64,000 nt of DNA from Argopecten irradians. Lineage: Eukaryota > Mollusca > Bivalvia > Pectinida > Pectinidae. The position numbers and the translations under genes are program-made. Positions within the stretch are counted from its first letter, which is position 1, and every line of letters begins with the position of its first letter. The notes under the pieces were generated by a model that was not told the DNA's origin, ran no database searches, and saw nothing but the letters and a program-made list of their open reading frames with translations. Where the stretch lies: assembly GCF_041381155.1 (NCBI RefSeq), contig NC_091147.1, forward strand, positions 32,692,909 through 32,756,908. Direction: 5' to 3'. This document shows positions 43,301 to 52,900 of this stretch, in pieces.

Positions 43301-46102
43301 TTTGATAGATTAAATATCATTTGTCAGCGGTGGAGCATCTTTAAAATGAAAAAGGATATTTGGGGAAAGCTTCAACGCAAACCCTGCTAGCTATTTTTTG
43401 TTCAGTAATAACTGAAAACCATCAGGCTTGTTGAATAAAGCAAATAGATCTAGATGTGTTTCAAAATTTGTCATCATTGAACAAACACAATCGGAAATTA
43501 AATTCACAAAAGATTCCCCAGTGAACCGAAATGTGTATCACGACACTTTTTTTTCATACTGAACTGTATATAATATCGGTATAATGTAGTACATATGTGT
43601 TTAAATGGCTTGCATTTTACTGTAAAAGCAAACACGAATTGCAAATCGAAGTGTGTGATATATGCTATAATTTGTTCTTGTTGCGGTGATTTTTACATCG
43701 GCCAAACTTGCAATGAACTTAGAACACGTATGACTGTTCATAGGCAACAAACAAGAACGGATTCTCTACGTAATTTGAATGTCAATAAGCATATACATGG
43801 TTGTGCAGGTGATAAATTTAATGTTATACCTTTATATCAATTACATTCTTCAGACACTGTTTTGTTGGAAAATAAAGAGAATCAGCTTATAAAAATATTG
43901 AAACCAACTCTCAATAGGCCATAATAGAAAATGGCGCAACTTCATATTATTGTTATGTAAACGTGTGTACCTTGTGACGTCACGCTATTTGTGACGTCAT
44001 TAATTTGTTCTTTGAAAAATAAACATATTCCTGAAGAGCCATCATGAAATGATGAATGTACAAGAGAAAAGTCATTGACTTTTATTTTTTATATAATATC
44101 GGTATATATATACTGATAATAATGCACACCACAGCTAGTGTATATGCTCTATACACCAATCTTAGCCTTTACAGGTAACTGTGTAGCCATGTACTGAAGC
44201 ATAATGATCAGCAGGATCGGACTACTTAGCCCAACTAAAATACCCACAGTGGTGGTGGTATAAGGGTCTCATATGTTATCTAGGGCAAAGACTTTGAAAA
44301 AGGAGTGTACTGTGTAGCAGGATTGGACTGGGTTGATCATGTCATTGGTGTCAAGGTAGCTCAATGGTAGAGCATTCGGTTAGTGTTTGAAGGTCCAAGG
44401 TAAGAATCCCGGTCTGGCCACCACATTTTCTCCCCTCCAGATACACATGCATCTTAATTTAATTATTTTAGCTGCCATATATTCCAGTGATTGAATGCAA
44501 GATCTCCAAATACTTGCCGACTGTACAGTGCATGCTTTACTGATTGAAATACCTTGTGACCGATTACTGACCTAGTATGCTACATTACTGTATACAAACT
44601 ACGTATATATAAAATCACAGAATCACATCGCAACGATTCGCTTATCACAAGCGGAATATGACAAACCTTTAATAAAACATTTTTGCAAATTACACTACGG
44701 TTAACTAAAATATTTCAAAAACGAGCGAGGTTCATGTCAAACTACAGAACGAATATACGTACCGGGCCTACTATACCTTTTGGCCGGGTACGAATTGATC
44801 CCTACATGTCGTAGTGGAACACTGCCTGTAGCGTTTCCCACAGCCCTGATTAGCATGGCGCTGCGCCGTTTTTACCTGACGCCATCCCCCTTTAACCTTG
44901 CCCTGCCCTCCGAAAATCACTCTGGCAGTTATCTATACTTTTTTGTAGGTTTCCAATTATTTTATGCGTATACATGCATTTAGTTTTTACATATTATTTA
45001 GTCCAAAACAAGCATAACTACCATTCTTACTACCGCTCCTAAAATTCACAATCTGTCATATAAACTCCTTTCAGAAAGAATTTCATATGTATTATGTAAA
45101 AAAATAATGCCTTGATGAGAATTGGATATTGTATGTGGTTCAGTTGTATTGCCAAGTAGGTAAGCAATATCAAACAAGTACGATGAAAATGCAAACAAAC
45201 CGTTACTAATGGTTTGCATAATCATAATGTTGCTCCATAAGCAGTAATAGGCACCCAGAACTTGAAGACCTAACAGAACTTGAAGACCTAACAGAACTTG
45301 AAGACCTAACAGAACTTGAAGACCTAACAGAACTTGAAGACCTAACAGAACTTGAAGACCTAACAGAACTTGAAGACCTAACAGAACTTGAAGACCTAAC
45401 AGAACTTGAAGACCTAAACCCCACTCCCTAAAATTTCTTTCATATTTTTATCTTATAACTGTCACTAAAAGAAAATAATAAAAAAAAAATAACATGCACC
45501 TTCACGATCACTGTAAATAACTTCACTCTTTTTTTTCCCACAATCACGCCTCTGCCAATCCGCACAATATAATCATCGGCATCGATGGATTTGTGTTTCT
45601 TATAAGAAGAAGATTGTAGCTCTCAAGACGACACCAATTTTTGTCTTTCAAGTCTTTTGAGATACAATATTGCAGCTAATATTAAACTAGTCTGAATTTA
45701 CTAGTGATATTTACATTGCACAAAGCGAATACTCGCCAGTGTTAACATCAGGACAATTTGGATTAGTCACTCTTGGTGGAGTGGAGGGAGTCTAGCGATT
45801 GCGACCCCCCCCCTCCCCCCGTGATTTTTTTTATAAACATTAATCTACACCCGAAGACATCACAGCCATACAATTACATATGCAGCATGTTTTGATTTTC
45901 ATGTGCATAACATAATGTGAGACCTTTCATGTCGACTTCGCTTCCTGTCTCTCGACCTTGAGCGGTTCCGACTGTGGCGACTTGATCTCGATTCCTTTTG
46001 CTTGGTTCGCGAACCTGAACGAGAACGTGTCCTCCTCTTTTTATGCTTCCCCTTGTGCCTCTGCCTACTGGAAGATCTGCTACGACTACGAGAACGACCC
46101 AT
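37210..46102 (-). CDS. ARGLU1: Arginine and glutamate-rich protein 1, five exons
   Basis: Joining (- strand) 46102-45924, 42693-42586, 42095-41870, 39573-39490 and 37368-37210 gives 251 residues with all phases matching (human: 273). Residues 1-59 are an Arg/Ser-rich domain beginning MGRSRSRS. Residues 61-75 are a Ser-then-Asp patch, a likely CK2 target. From about 78 on, a long charged coiled coil includes [20 protein letters not shown] and [10 protein letters not shown], near-identical to vertebrate ARGLU1, and the protein ends [10 protein letters not shown]. Vertebrate ARGLU1 is a nuclear splicing modulator and a Mediator-linked transcription cofactor; the role here is inferred. Compared with the vertebrate protein, the segment around 'RIDIFGRT' between the RS domain and the coiled coil is absent from this model. 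It may be a missed exon in the 3.2-kb first intron, or truly lost. Confidence 0.93.
37662..39375 (-). repeat. Family R1 interspersed repeat, copy 2 (longest)
   Basis: Fills most of ARGLU1 intron 4. It has the R1 ends (AACAAGAGGCCCATGGGCC and CGTCTCAGGTGACCT) and about five internal monomers of 320-340 bp. Each has 'tataaactat(a/g)gtaaactt', a CCCC(A/T)GGGG run, 'aagacctttctatctat' and 'tgactcatttcc'. Copy 1 has only two to three monomers, so the monomer number varies between copies. It reads in the gene's direction. Confidence 0.8.
39490..39573 (-). CDS. ARGLU1: ARGLU1 exon 4
   Basis: Twenty-eight codons, residues 172-199 ([20 protein letters not shown] then IEEAQKKL), phase 0 at both ends. 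The acceptor is CCTTTTTTGTAG; the donor is CTG|GTATGT. It is short and symmetric, so skipping it would also keep the frame. Confidence 0.95.
39574..41869 (-). other. ARGLU1 intron 3, unusually repeat-poor
   Basis: Apart from the candidate cassette exon, this 2.3-kb intron has no recognised mobile element, in contrast to the neighbouring introns. The + strand frame at 40403-40648 has no homology. Low repeat content fits an intron with conserved regulatory sequence, but conservation cannot be judged from one sequence. Confidence 0.4.
40173..40235 (-). CDS. ARGLU1: Candidate 63-nt cassette exon of ARGLU1
   Basis: Between exons 3 and 4, an acceptor (GAAGATTTGTAG) and donor (CCACAG|GTAAAA) enclose exactly 21 in-frame codons, phase 0 on both sides and no stop: [21 protein letters not shown] minus the last residue fits after ...RRNKE. 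LDRRRE continues the charged helix; the Gly/Tyr/Pro part would interrupt it. Vertebrate ARGLU1 is known for regulated splicing around an ultraconserved intronic element, which makes an alternative exon plausible. The polypyrimidine tract is weak, as expected for an optional exon. Confidence 0.45.
41870..42095 (-). CDS. ARGLU1: ARGLU1 exon 3: core coiled coil
   Basis: Residues 96-171, the family hallmark ([20 protein letters not shown]... [16 protein letters not shown]). The acceptor is TCTAATTACAG; the donor is AAGGAG|GTACAC (phase 0). Confidence 0.97.
42586..42693 (-). CDS. ARGLU1: ARGLU1 exon 2: Ser/Asp patch and coiled-coil start
   Basis: Residues 60-95 plus two bases: KRST, six Ser, three Asp, then [18 protein letters not shown]. 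The acceptor is CTCTTCCAG and the donor TTACA|GTAAGA (phase 2). This is the least conserved exon, but its end aligns with the vertebrate EEEEKKAEFERQR segment. Confidence 0.9.
42980..43344 (+). mobile_element. TTAA-flanked MITE, family A, copy 3
   Basis: In ARGLU1 intron 1. The ends are TTAAAGATGCTTCACCGCC and GCGGTGGAGCATCTTTAA, and the internal sequence follows copy 2 (19970-20333) throughout. 365 bp. Confidence 0.85.
43595..44080 (+). pseudogene. Penelope-like element: GIY-YIG endonuclease and 3' end
   Basis: The 109-residue frame at 43595-43924 is the C-terminal endonuclease of a Penelope-like retroelement. It has [20 protein letters not shown] (the degenerate GIY...YIG core with Cys residues), then the catalytic-type Arg in [12 protein letters not shown], a His pair in NVNKHIHGC, and the Glu in [15 protein letters not shown]. 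The reverse-transcriptase part is missing, so the copy is 5'-truncated. A roughly 150-bp 3' tail follows, with two TGACGTCA-like sites and CCTGAAGAGCCATCATGA. It lies in ARGLU1 intron 1, antisense to the gene. Confidence 0.8.
44345..44610 (+). mobile_element. tRNA-derived SINE
   Basis: The head is tRNA-like: A box TAGCTCAATGGTAGAGC, an anticodon-arm pair TTCGG / TTGAA with loop TTAGTGT, B box GGTAAGAATCC and an end TGGCCACCA. The acceptor stem and B box have mismatches, so it is not a working tRNA. A non-tRNA body follows to about 44600. Pol III transcription from + is possible. In ARGLU1 intron 1. Confidence 0.65.
44751..45680 (+). repeat. Family R2 interspersed repeat, copy 3, interrupted
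   Basis: Same start (GAACGAATATACGTACC) and same end (hairpin TTGTAGCTCT...GAGATACAATATTGCAGC) as copy 2. It has about 80 extra bases at about 44825-44910 and, near its 3' end, the 18-bp tandem array plus about 190 bp of other DNA. In ARGLU1 intron 1. Confidence 0.75.
45257..45417. repeat. 18-bp tandem repeat, nine near-identical units
   Basis: AGAACTTGAAGACCTAAC repeated nine times without visible change, inside R2 copy 3. On the - strand it reads SSSSVR repeats (45206-45424), a by-product and not a gene. Confidence 0.95.
45924..46102 (-). CDS. ARGLU1: ARGLU1 exon 1: RS domain
   Basis: Residues 1-59 plus two bases. The start ATG is chosen because MGRSRSRS is the conserved family N-terminus. 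The frame is open for nine more codons upstream (MLCMHLSKK), but these are not conserved. The donor is GAAAG|GTCTCA, a weak site that joins in phase 2 to give Arg60. Confidence 0.9.
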
Positions 46103-46225
46103 TTTCTTTGAAAGGTGCATACAAAGCACTCGGTAAACGTTAACAAAACGATTTTCCTAGCATTTGCGAATCCAAAATGGCTTCCATCGACATCGAGTTG
46201 CTTTATTTCCGGAAATGGAAACGTC
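46103..46225 (-). promoter_or_regulatory. Probable ARGLU1 promoter, TATA-less
   Basis: Upstream of the ARGLU1 start codon lie a YY1-like site (AAAATGGCTTCC on +, 46174-46185) and a palindromic ETS-like site (ATTTCCGGAAAT, 46205-46216). No TATA box is seen at a fitting distance. ETS plus YY1 without TATA is typical of broadly expressed RNA-processing genes. The exact start site is unknown. Confidence 0.45.
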
Positions 46226-46439
46226 CTGGTTAAGTATCGTCTGCGCATGTCGATCATGTGTAAATCGTGTCCGAGGGTGGTTCGAGACACAGAAACAGAC
46301 TTTAAGAAATATTTTTTGTTATTCAGCCAACCACTGGTGAATGAACGATATTTTCATTGATAATTTAAATAACACATACATGTAAATATTAAGAAATTCA
46401 AATCTTCAATTGATGGAACGAGAAAAAATATATATGATA

Positions 46440-46519
46440 TTTAAGGATTAACTTGAATAGATTTTTTATGTTATGGAAATTGCACAACATAAAAAAATCA
46501 ATTCAAATTAATCCTTATA
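46440..46519. mobile_element. 80-bp snap-back element
   Basis: Arms of about 31 bp: TAAGGATTAACTTGAATAG then ATTTTTTATGTT, against an inverted partner ending CAAATTAATCCTTA. Two or three mismatches; loop about 17 bp. Same architecture as 18601-18680 but unrelated sequence. Confidence 0.75.
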
Positions 46520-48815
46520 ATTCAATTTACTAAAGATAACAATCTTCAATATTCAAAATTCATTTTTTGACTCTTTTGTCTATGAAATCATTAGGCCGTT
46601 ATCTCAGCCAATCAGTAGCAACGATATAAACGGCGACGCCATTTTTCCCTTTATAGGCTGTTAAAGTAATTTTTTAAGCCAATGAAAATGTCCATAACAA
46701 GCAAAATTGAATTATTTGGTGCCAAACACACCAATGTCCAGCTCTTGTTTTTAGAAAATCTGTTCAAAAAGAAAATGAACTTTTTACTCCCTACATACCC
46801 AATTAGTATACATTTATTGTAATAAGTGGAAACACCTGTTTAGGTGAAAGATTAGAATGATTGACCGAGATAAACAGAGAATATACATGTACTTTACAAT
46901 ACTTTTGATTGAAAAATGGGGATATACTGCAATTACTGACATGTTTATTGCTTGGTTTATAAAATACATGTAAAACAATTATTATAGTACAAATAACTGT
47001 AATTACCAGTTTTGATCAAAATCTTGAAGCTTTTTCTAAAGATGAGACAGGCCATTTTGGATTATTTAGCTACATACATGTATGCAGGGCATCCAGTTAA
47101 TCCTTGACTGAAAGCAGATTCAGAAGTCAAATCACAATTTCTCAGAAATCTGAAGGCAATACAAATGATAGACACATGCTTCAAACTCAAAGGGTCAAAT
47201 TTGATTTTGGGAGACAAAACCATACTCTCAATGGTCTACTAGATGCCCTGTGTACACGTGTATACTGTAGTTATTACCATGCTCACAATATTGACCATTA
47301 TGTGTAAATTGTCAACATTCATGTTTATTTTTCTCTCCGAGCTTACCATGTGACTTGTTAATTATTGGAGTTTTTTTCTTACACAAATGCAAATTACTAA
47401 CCTTATATTTCTACACATTAAATATAAACAGCGACTTATATAGTATATGTAGTATTATATATCTAAGTCTTTGATATAAATGAATTGTTATTACAGTATA
47501 ACCTCATTAACATGTCAAAACTGGCCTAGGTCTTAGTAGGGTTTCTGTATATCTCGATTTAATTGAATAGTATGTAAACTAAATCCTGAATAATCCGGAA
47601 CCTGTCTATACCAGCCAAATATGCTTGCATGACCCTGTGACATACGGTTAAGACAAATCATACTGTATTATTTATGAATTTAATTTCATTATTAATATAA
47701 TATAAAAATTTTGTTTCAGAGCGTTATTATGAAAACCAAAGGAAAGATACAGAGCTATATTTCGTGCGTTAAAAGAGCTGGATGGACATATAATATCAGG
47801 TATAGAATACACTGTACAGAAATATATAGTAATAAGAAAAGGTTTTTTTCTTGAAGTAAGAAGAAAAAGTAATCAGTTATCTTTACAGACAATTCTATAC
47901 TAGACCCAACAGGTATATGATATTACACATGTGTATGATTTTAACATGTTTAATTTATAGAAAGTCTTGAGTTTACTTTGATGAATATGAAACAGAACCC
48001 ATATTTTATTGCGTGATTGTCAGAGATAATAACCTGAACACCATTTCCTAATAGTTTGGTTTAAACTTGAAGTAAATTATCAATTCAAATAATTGATTTA
48101 ATGACTCAGCTGCCATAAAATTGGGGATGCATAGTATTACCAACATTTGTCCTGTCCTGCCACATCCCGCGCTGTCCTGTTTTCACCCATGGAGACAAGG
48201 ACATTGACATCACAAATATTTCTAGGTTTTGTGAGACGATGCTGTCCAAACAGAATGTCTACTATAAGCATATCAAAGTCAAGGTCAGCCACAGAGCAGA
48301 ATTCTTTGTTCACTTTTCATTGTTTTGGCTTAGGTTTATATTTTCATGATTTCATGATAATGAGAAATTAACTTTATTTTAAAAAAATCTTTCTGTTTGA
48401 TATTTTACAGCACAATGCCATCAATTGCAGTATATACCTGGATTCCTACACATTTCTGAAGTGATCAGGCATTATTTACTCTGCAATATACATGAAGCTG
48501 AATTGGGAATATCAATCCTCAAGAGTGGCTCCAGTTTTTGCAAATTTTGCATTTTGTATCTTCATATTGGCAGTTGTACACATTAAACAAACAACGTGGC
48601 TAAACAACAACCTTTCACTTCAGTGAAGATTATAGAAAACATTGGAAAATAACAACTCCAATTAATCTTAGTTTTTAGTCCTTCATGAGCCGGTTTTGAG
48701 TTTGAAGCCTACATGGAGAATACGTAGTTGACAGGTACTGACTGTAGAGCGGTGATTTTTCTCCAGGTTACATGTATCCATCTTTTTTCGACCTTCTGAA
48801 CATGGCAAGTTTTTA
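46520..48815. other. Mostly unique DNA; two weak exon-like spots
   Basis: At 47720-47799 a good acceptor (TTTTGTTTCAG) and donor (ATCAG|GTATAG) enclose 80 nt. One frame is open but looks random; another reads KPKERYRAIFRALKELDGHI after an in-frame stop, which could be a decayed exon. At about 48150-48310 the - strand reads a stretch with CDVNVLVSMGENRTARDVAG, faintly like one ankyrin repeat. Neither is strong enough to call a gene. The rest shows nothing. Confidence 0.25.
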
Positions 48816-49250
48816 GAGCTACAATTGGTGCCTATTACTGCTAATGGAGCAAAGTAATGGTTTTGCAAACCTTTATTAAAACGTTTGCAAGCATTTTATC
48901 TTACTTGATTCACTTACATATTAGCAATAAAACTGAATCGTAGAAAATATCAAATTCACAGCGAGGCATTATCTTTTTTACATATACATATAAAGGCCTT
49001 TCTGAAGAGAATTTATACGGCAAGTCTACAAATTATGAATTTGACGTCTTTTGAGCGGTACGGTAGATATTAGGAATGGTAGTTATGTTTGTTTTGGACA
49101 AAACTAATATGTTAATACTTGTATATGCAAAAAATAATTGGAAACCTACAAAAAAGTATAGAAAACTGTGCCCGAGTGATTTTCGGAGGCACTGCTCCAC
49201 TAGGTCACATAGGGACCAATTCGTACCCGGCCGAAAGGTATAGTAGGCAT
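48816..49250 (-). repeat. Family R2 interspersed repeat, copy 4 (inverted)
   Basis: From the ATTGTAGCTC-side end to CCTACTATACCTTTCGGCCG in reverse. Its + strand frame (49119-49352) contains CARVIFGGTAPLGHIGTNSY then PAERYSR, the same peptide that is open on the - strand of copy 2. The 3' hairpin end is shortened. Confidence 0.75.
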
Positions 49251-49579
49251 ATGTGTACATATTTATCCCATTCTATCCTAACGTGCGCATGCCCTGTTTT
49301 GATTTTATACATGTATGAAGGTAGGAGCAATATCAGGTTGTCATTTCTATAGTTTCATGTATGTTATAACATGTCTCATAAATTAAAATCAGCTACCACA
49401 TCAATTAATCAAACATAATGAGTAAAATATGCATGTAATATTAATAACATTTTGGAGTCTTAATATATTTTCAAATAAATCATTTTTACCGCAGAAATGG
49501 CAAGCAAATTATCACTATATTTGGAAGTAAACACACATCCACGTGATCATTTATTATCCATAATACAACTGTATGTTCT

Positions 49580-49884
49580 GGCCAATGGCATGAATGAGGT
49601 ATATAAGCACGTGACTTGTTTTACTACGTTTTTACAGAGATTTGAATTATTTAAATCTCTGGTTTTTACTACATATGTAATAGGACATGTCGGAGTTCCG
49701 GGATATATATCGACATCATCAATTCGTAAGTCGACAACTCGATGACAGAAATATGCCGCCATAGAAAAGTTAATGTCAAAGAGGGCACCTTAAAAAGTTC
49801 ATTTTCATCAAAAACGGGTTTTTTTTAAGTAAAAACGTACTAAATAGAGTCACGTGTTTATACATCATTCATGCCATTGGCCGA
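49580..49884. mobile_element. Inverted-repeat element beside the 21-bp array
   Basis: Arms of about 55 bp: GGCCAATGGCATGAATGAGG with GCACGTGAC and TACTACGTTTTTA on the left, and the reverse complement ending CATTCATGCCATTGGCC on the right. A smaller palindrome, AGAGATTTGAATTATTTAAA then TCTCT, lies at about 49637-49661. Non-coding, about 300 bp, MITE-like. Confidence 0.75.
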
Positions 49885-49929
49885 AATATGGAATCGTATT
49901 ATGGTTAACTTGTGATCACACCCTATATT

Positions 49930-52900
49930 CAATACAAGTACACATGTCTATATAGTCAATACAAGTACACCTATAGTCAATACAAGTACATTTATAGTCA
50001 ATAAAAGTACACTTATAGTCAAAACAAGTACATTTTTAGTCAATACAAGTACACCTAAAGCCAATACAAGTACAACTAAAGTCAATACAAGTACACCTAT
50101 AGTCAATACAAGTACACCTATAGTCAATACAAGTACAACTAAAGTCAATACAAGTACAACTAAAGTCAATACAAGTACACCTATAGTCAATACAAGTACA
50201 CCTATAGTCAATACAAGTACACCTATAGTCAATACAAGTACAACTACAAGTACACCTATAGTCAATACAAGTACACCTATAGTCAATACAAGTACACCTA
50301 TAGTCAATACAAGTACACCTATAGTCAATACAAGTACACCTATAGTCAATACAAGTACATCTATAGTCAATACAAGTACACCTATAGTCAATACAAGTAC
50401 ACCTATAGTCAATACAAGTACACCTATAGTCAATACAAGTACACCTATAGTCAATACAAGTACACCTATAGTCAATACAAGTACACCTATAGTCAATACA
50501 AGTACATCTATAGTCAATACAAGTACACCTATAGTCAATACAAGTACACTATAGTCAATACAAGTACACCTATAGTCAATACAAGTACATCTATAGTCAA
50601 TACAAGTACACCTATAGTCAATACAAGTACACCTATAGTCAATACAAGTACACCTATAGTCAATACAAGTACATCTATAGTCAATACAAGTACACTATAG
50701 TCAATACAAGTACAACTATAGTCAATACAAGTACATCTATAAAGTCAATACAAGTACACTTATAGTCAATACAAGTACACTATAGTCAATACAAGTACAC
50801 TATAGTCAATACAAGTACACCTATAGTCAATACAAGTAGTCAAACTACACTATAGTCAATACAAGTACACTATAGTCAATACAAGTACACTAAGTCAATA
50901 CAAGTACACTAAGTCAATACAAGTACACTATATAGTCAATACAAGTACACCTAAAGTCAATACAAGTACACCTATAGTCAATACAAGTACACTAAGTCAA
51001 TACAAGTACACCTATAGTCAATACAAGTACACTATAGTCAATACAAGTACACTATAGTCAATACAAGTACACCTATAGTCAATAACAAGTACACTATAGT
51101 CAATACAAGTACACTATAGTCAATACAAGTACAACTATAGTCAATACAAGTACACCTATAGTCAATACAAGTACACCTATAGTCAATACAAGTACACCTA
51201 TAGTCAATACAAGTACAACTATAGTCAATACAAGTACACTATAGTCAATACAAGTACACCTATAGTCAATACAAGTACACTATAGTCAATACAAGTACAC
51301 TATAGTCAACAAGTACACTCTATAGTCAATACAAGTACACCTAAAGTCAATACAAGTACAACTAAGTCAATACAGTTACAACTAAAGTCAATACAAGTAC
51401 ACCTATAGTCAATACAAGTACACTTATAGTCAATACAAGTACACCTATAGTCAATACAAGTACACCTATAGTCAATACAAGTACACCTATAGTCAATACA
51501 AGTACAACTATAGTCAATACAAGTACACCTATAGTCAATACAAGTACACTATAAGTCAATACAAGTACACTATAGTCAATACAAGTACACAATCTATAGT
51601 CAATACAAGTACACTATAGTCAATACAAGTACACACTATAGTCAATACAAGTACACCTAAAGTCAATACAAGTACACATAAAGTCAATACAAGTACACCT
51701 AATAGTCAATACAAGTACACATAAAGTCAATACAAGTACAAGTACACCTAAAGTCAATACAAGTACACCTATAGTCAATACAAGTACACCATAAAGTCAA
51801 TACAAGTACACCTATAGTCAATACAAGTACATCTATAGTCAATACAAGTACACCTATAGTCAATACAAGTACACCTATAGTCAATACAAGTACACCTAAA
51901 GTCAATACAAGTACACCTATAGTCAATACAAGTACACCTATAGTCAATACAAGTACACCTATAGTCAATACAAGTACACCTATAGTCAATACAAGTACAC
52001 CTATAGTCAATACAAGTACACCTAAGTCAATACAAGTACACCTAAAGTCAATACAAGTACACTATAGTCAATACAAGTACAACTAAAGTCAATACAAGTA
52101 CACCTATAGTCAATACAAGTACAACTAAAGTCAATACAAGTACACCTATAGTCAATACAAGTACACACATATAGTCAATACAAGTACACTTATAGTCAAT
52201 ACAAGTACACCTATAGTCAATACAAGTACACCTATAGTCAATACAAGTACAACTAAAGTCAATACAAGTACACCTATAGTCAATACAAGTACACCTATAG
52301 TCAATACAAGTACACCTATAGTCAATACAAGTACACCTATAGTCAATACAAGTACAACTAAAGTCAATACAAGTACACCTATAGTCAATACAAGTACACT
52401 TATAGTCAATACAAGTACACCTATAGTCAATACAAGTACACCTATAGTCAATACAAGTACAACTAAAGTCAATACAAGTACACCTATAGTCAATACAAGT
52501 ACACTATAGTCAATACAAGTACACTATAGTCAATACAAGTACACCTATAGTCAATACAAGTACACATATAGTCAATACAAGTACACCTATAGTCAATACA
52601 AGTACACCTAAAGTCATAGTCAATACAAGTACACACTAAAGTCAATACAAGTACACAGTCAATACAAGTACACTAAGTCAATACAAGTACACCTATAGTC
52701 AATACAAGTACACTAAGTCAATACAAGTACACCTATAGTCAATACAAGTACACTTATAGTCAATACAAGTACATCTATAGTCAATACAAGTACACCTAAA
52801 GTCAATACAAGTACACATATAGTCAATACAAGTACAACTAAGTCAATACAAGTACACCTAATAGTCAATACAAGTACACCTATAGTCAATACAAGTACAC

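Noticed and set aside
44020-44080. Hammerhead ribozyme in the Penelope-like 3' end
   Set aside because: Penelope-like elements can carry hammerheads, and CTGAAGAG with a short CATCAT/ATGATG stem is suggestive, but the CTGATGA core is not present.
44345-44420. Functional tRNA gene (Thr-like anticodon loop)
   Set aside because: Mismatched acceptor stem, altered B box (GGTAAGAATCC) and a SINE-like body after it.
45206-45424. Ser-rich - strand frame as an ARGLU1 RS exon
   Set aside because: SSSSVR repeats come from the 18-bp array inside repeat R2; no splice sites in phase.
48147-48371. Ankyrin-repeat gene on the - strand
   Set aside because: Only one faint repeat-like stretch, no second repeat and no clear splice sites; noted only in the region description.
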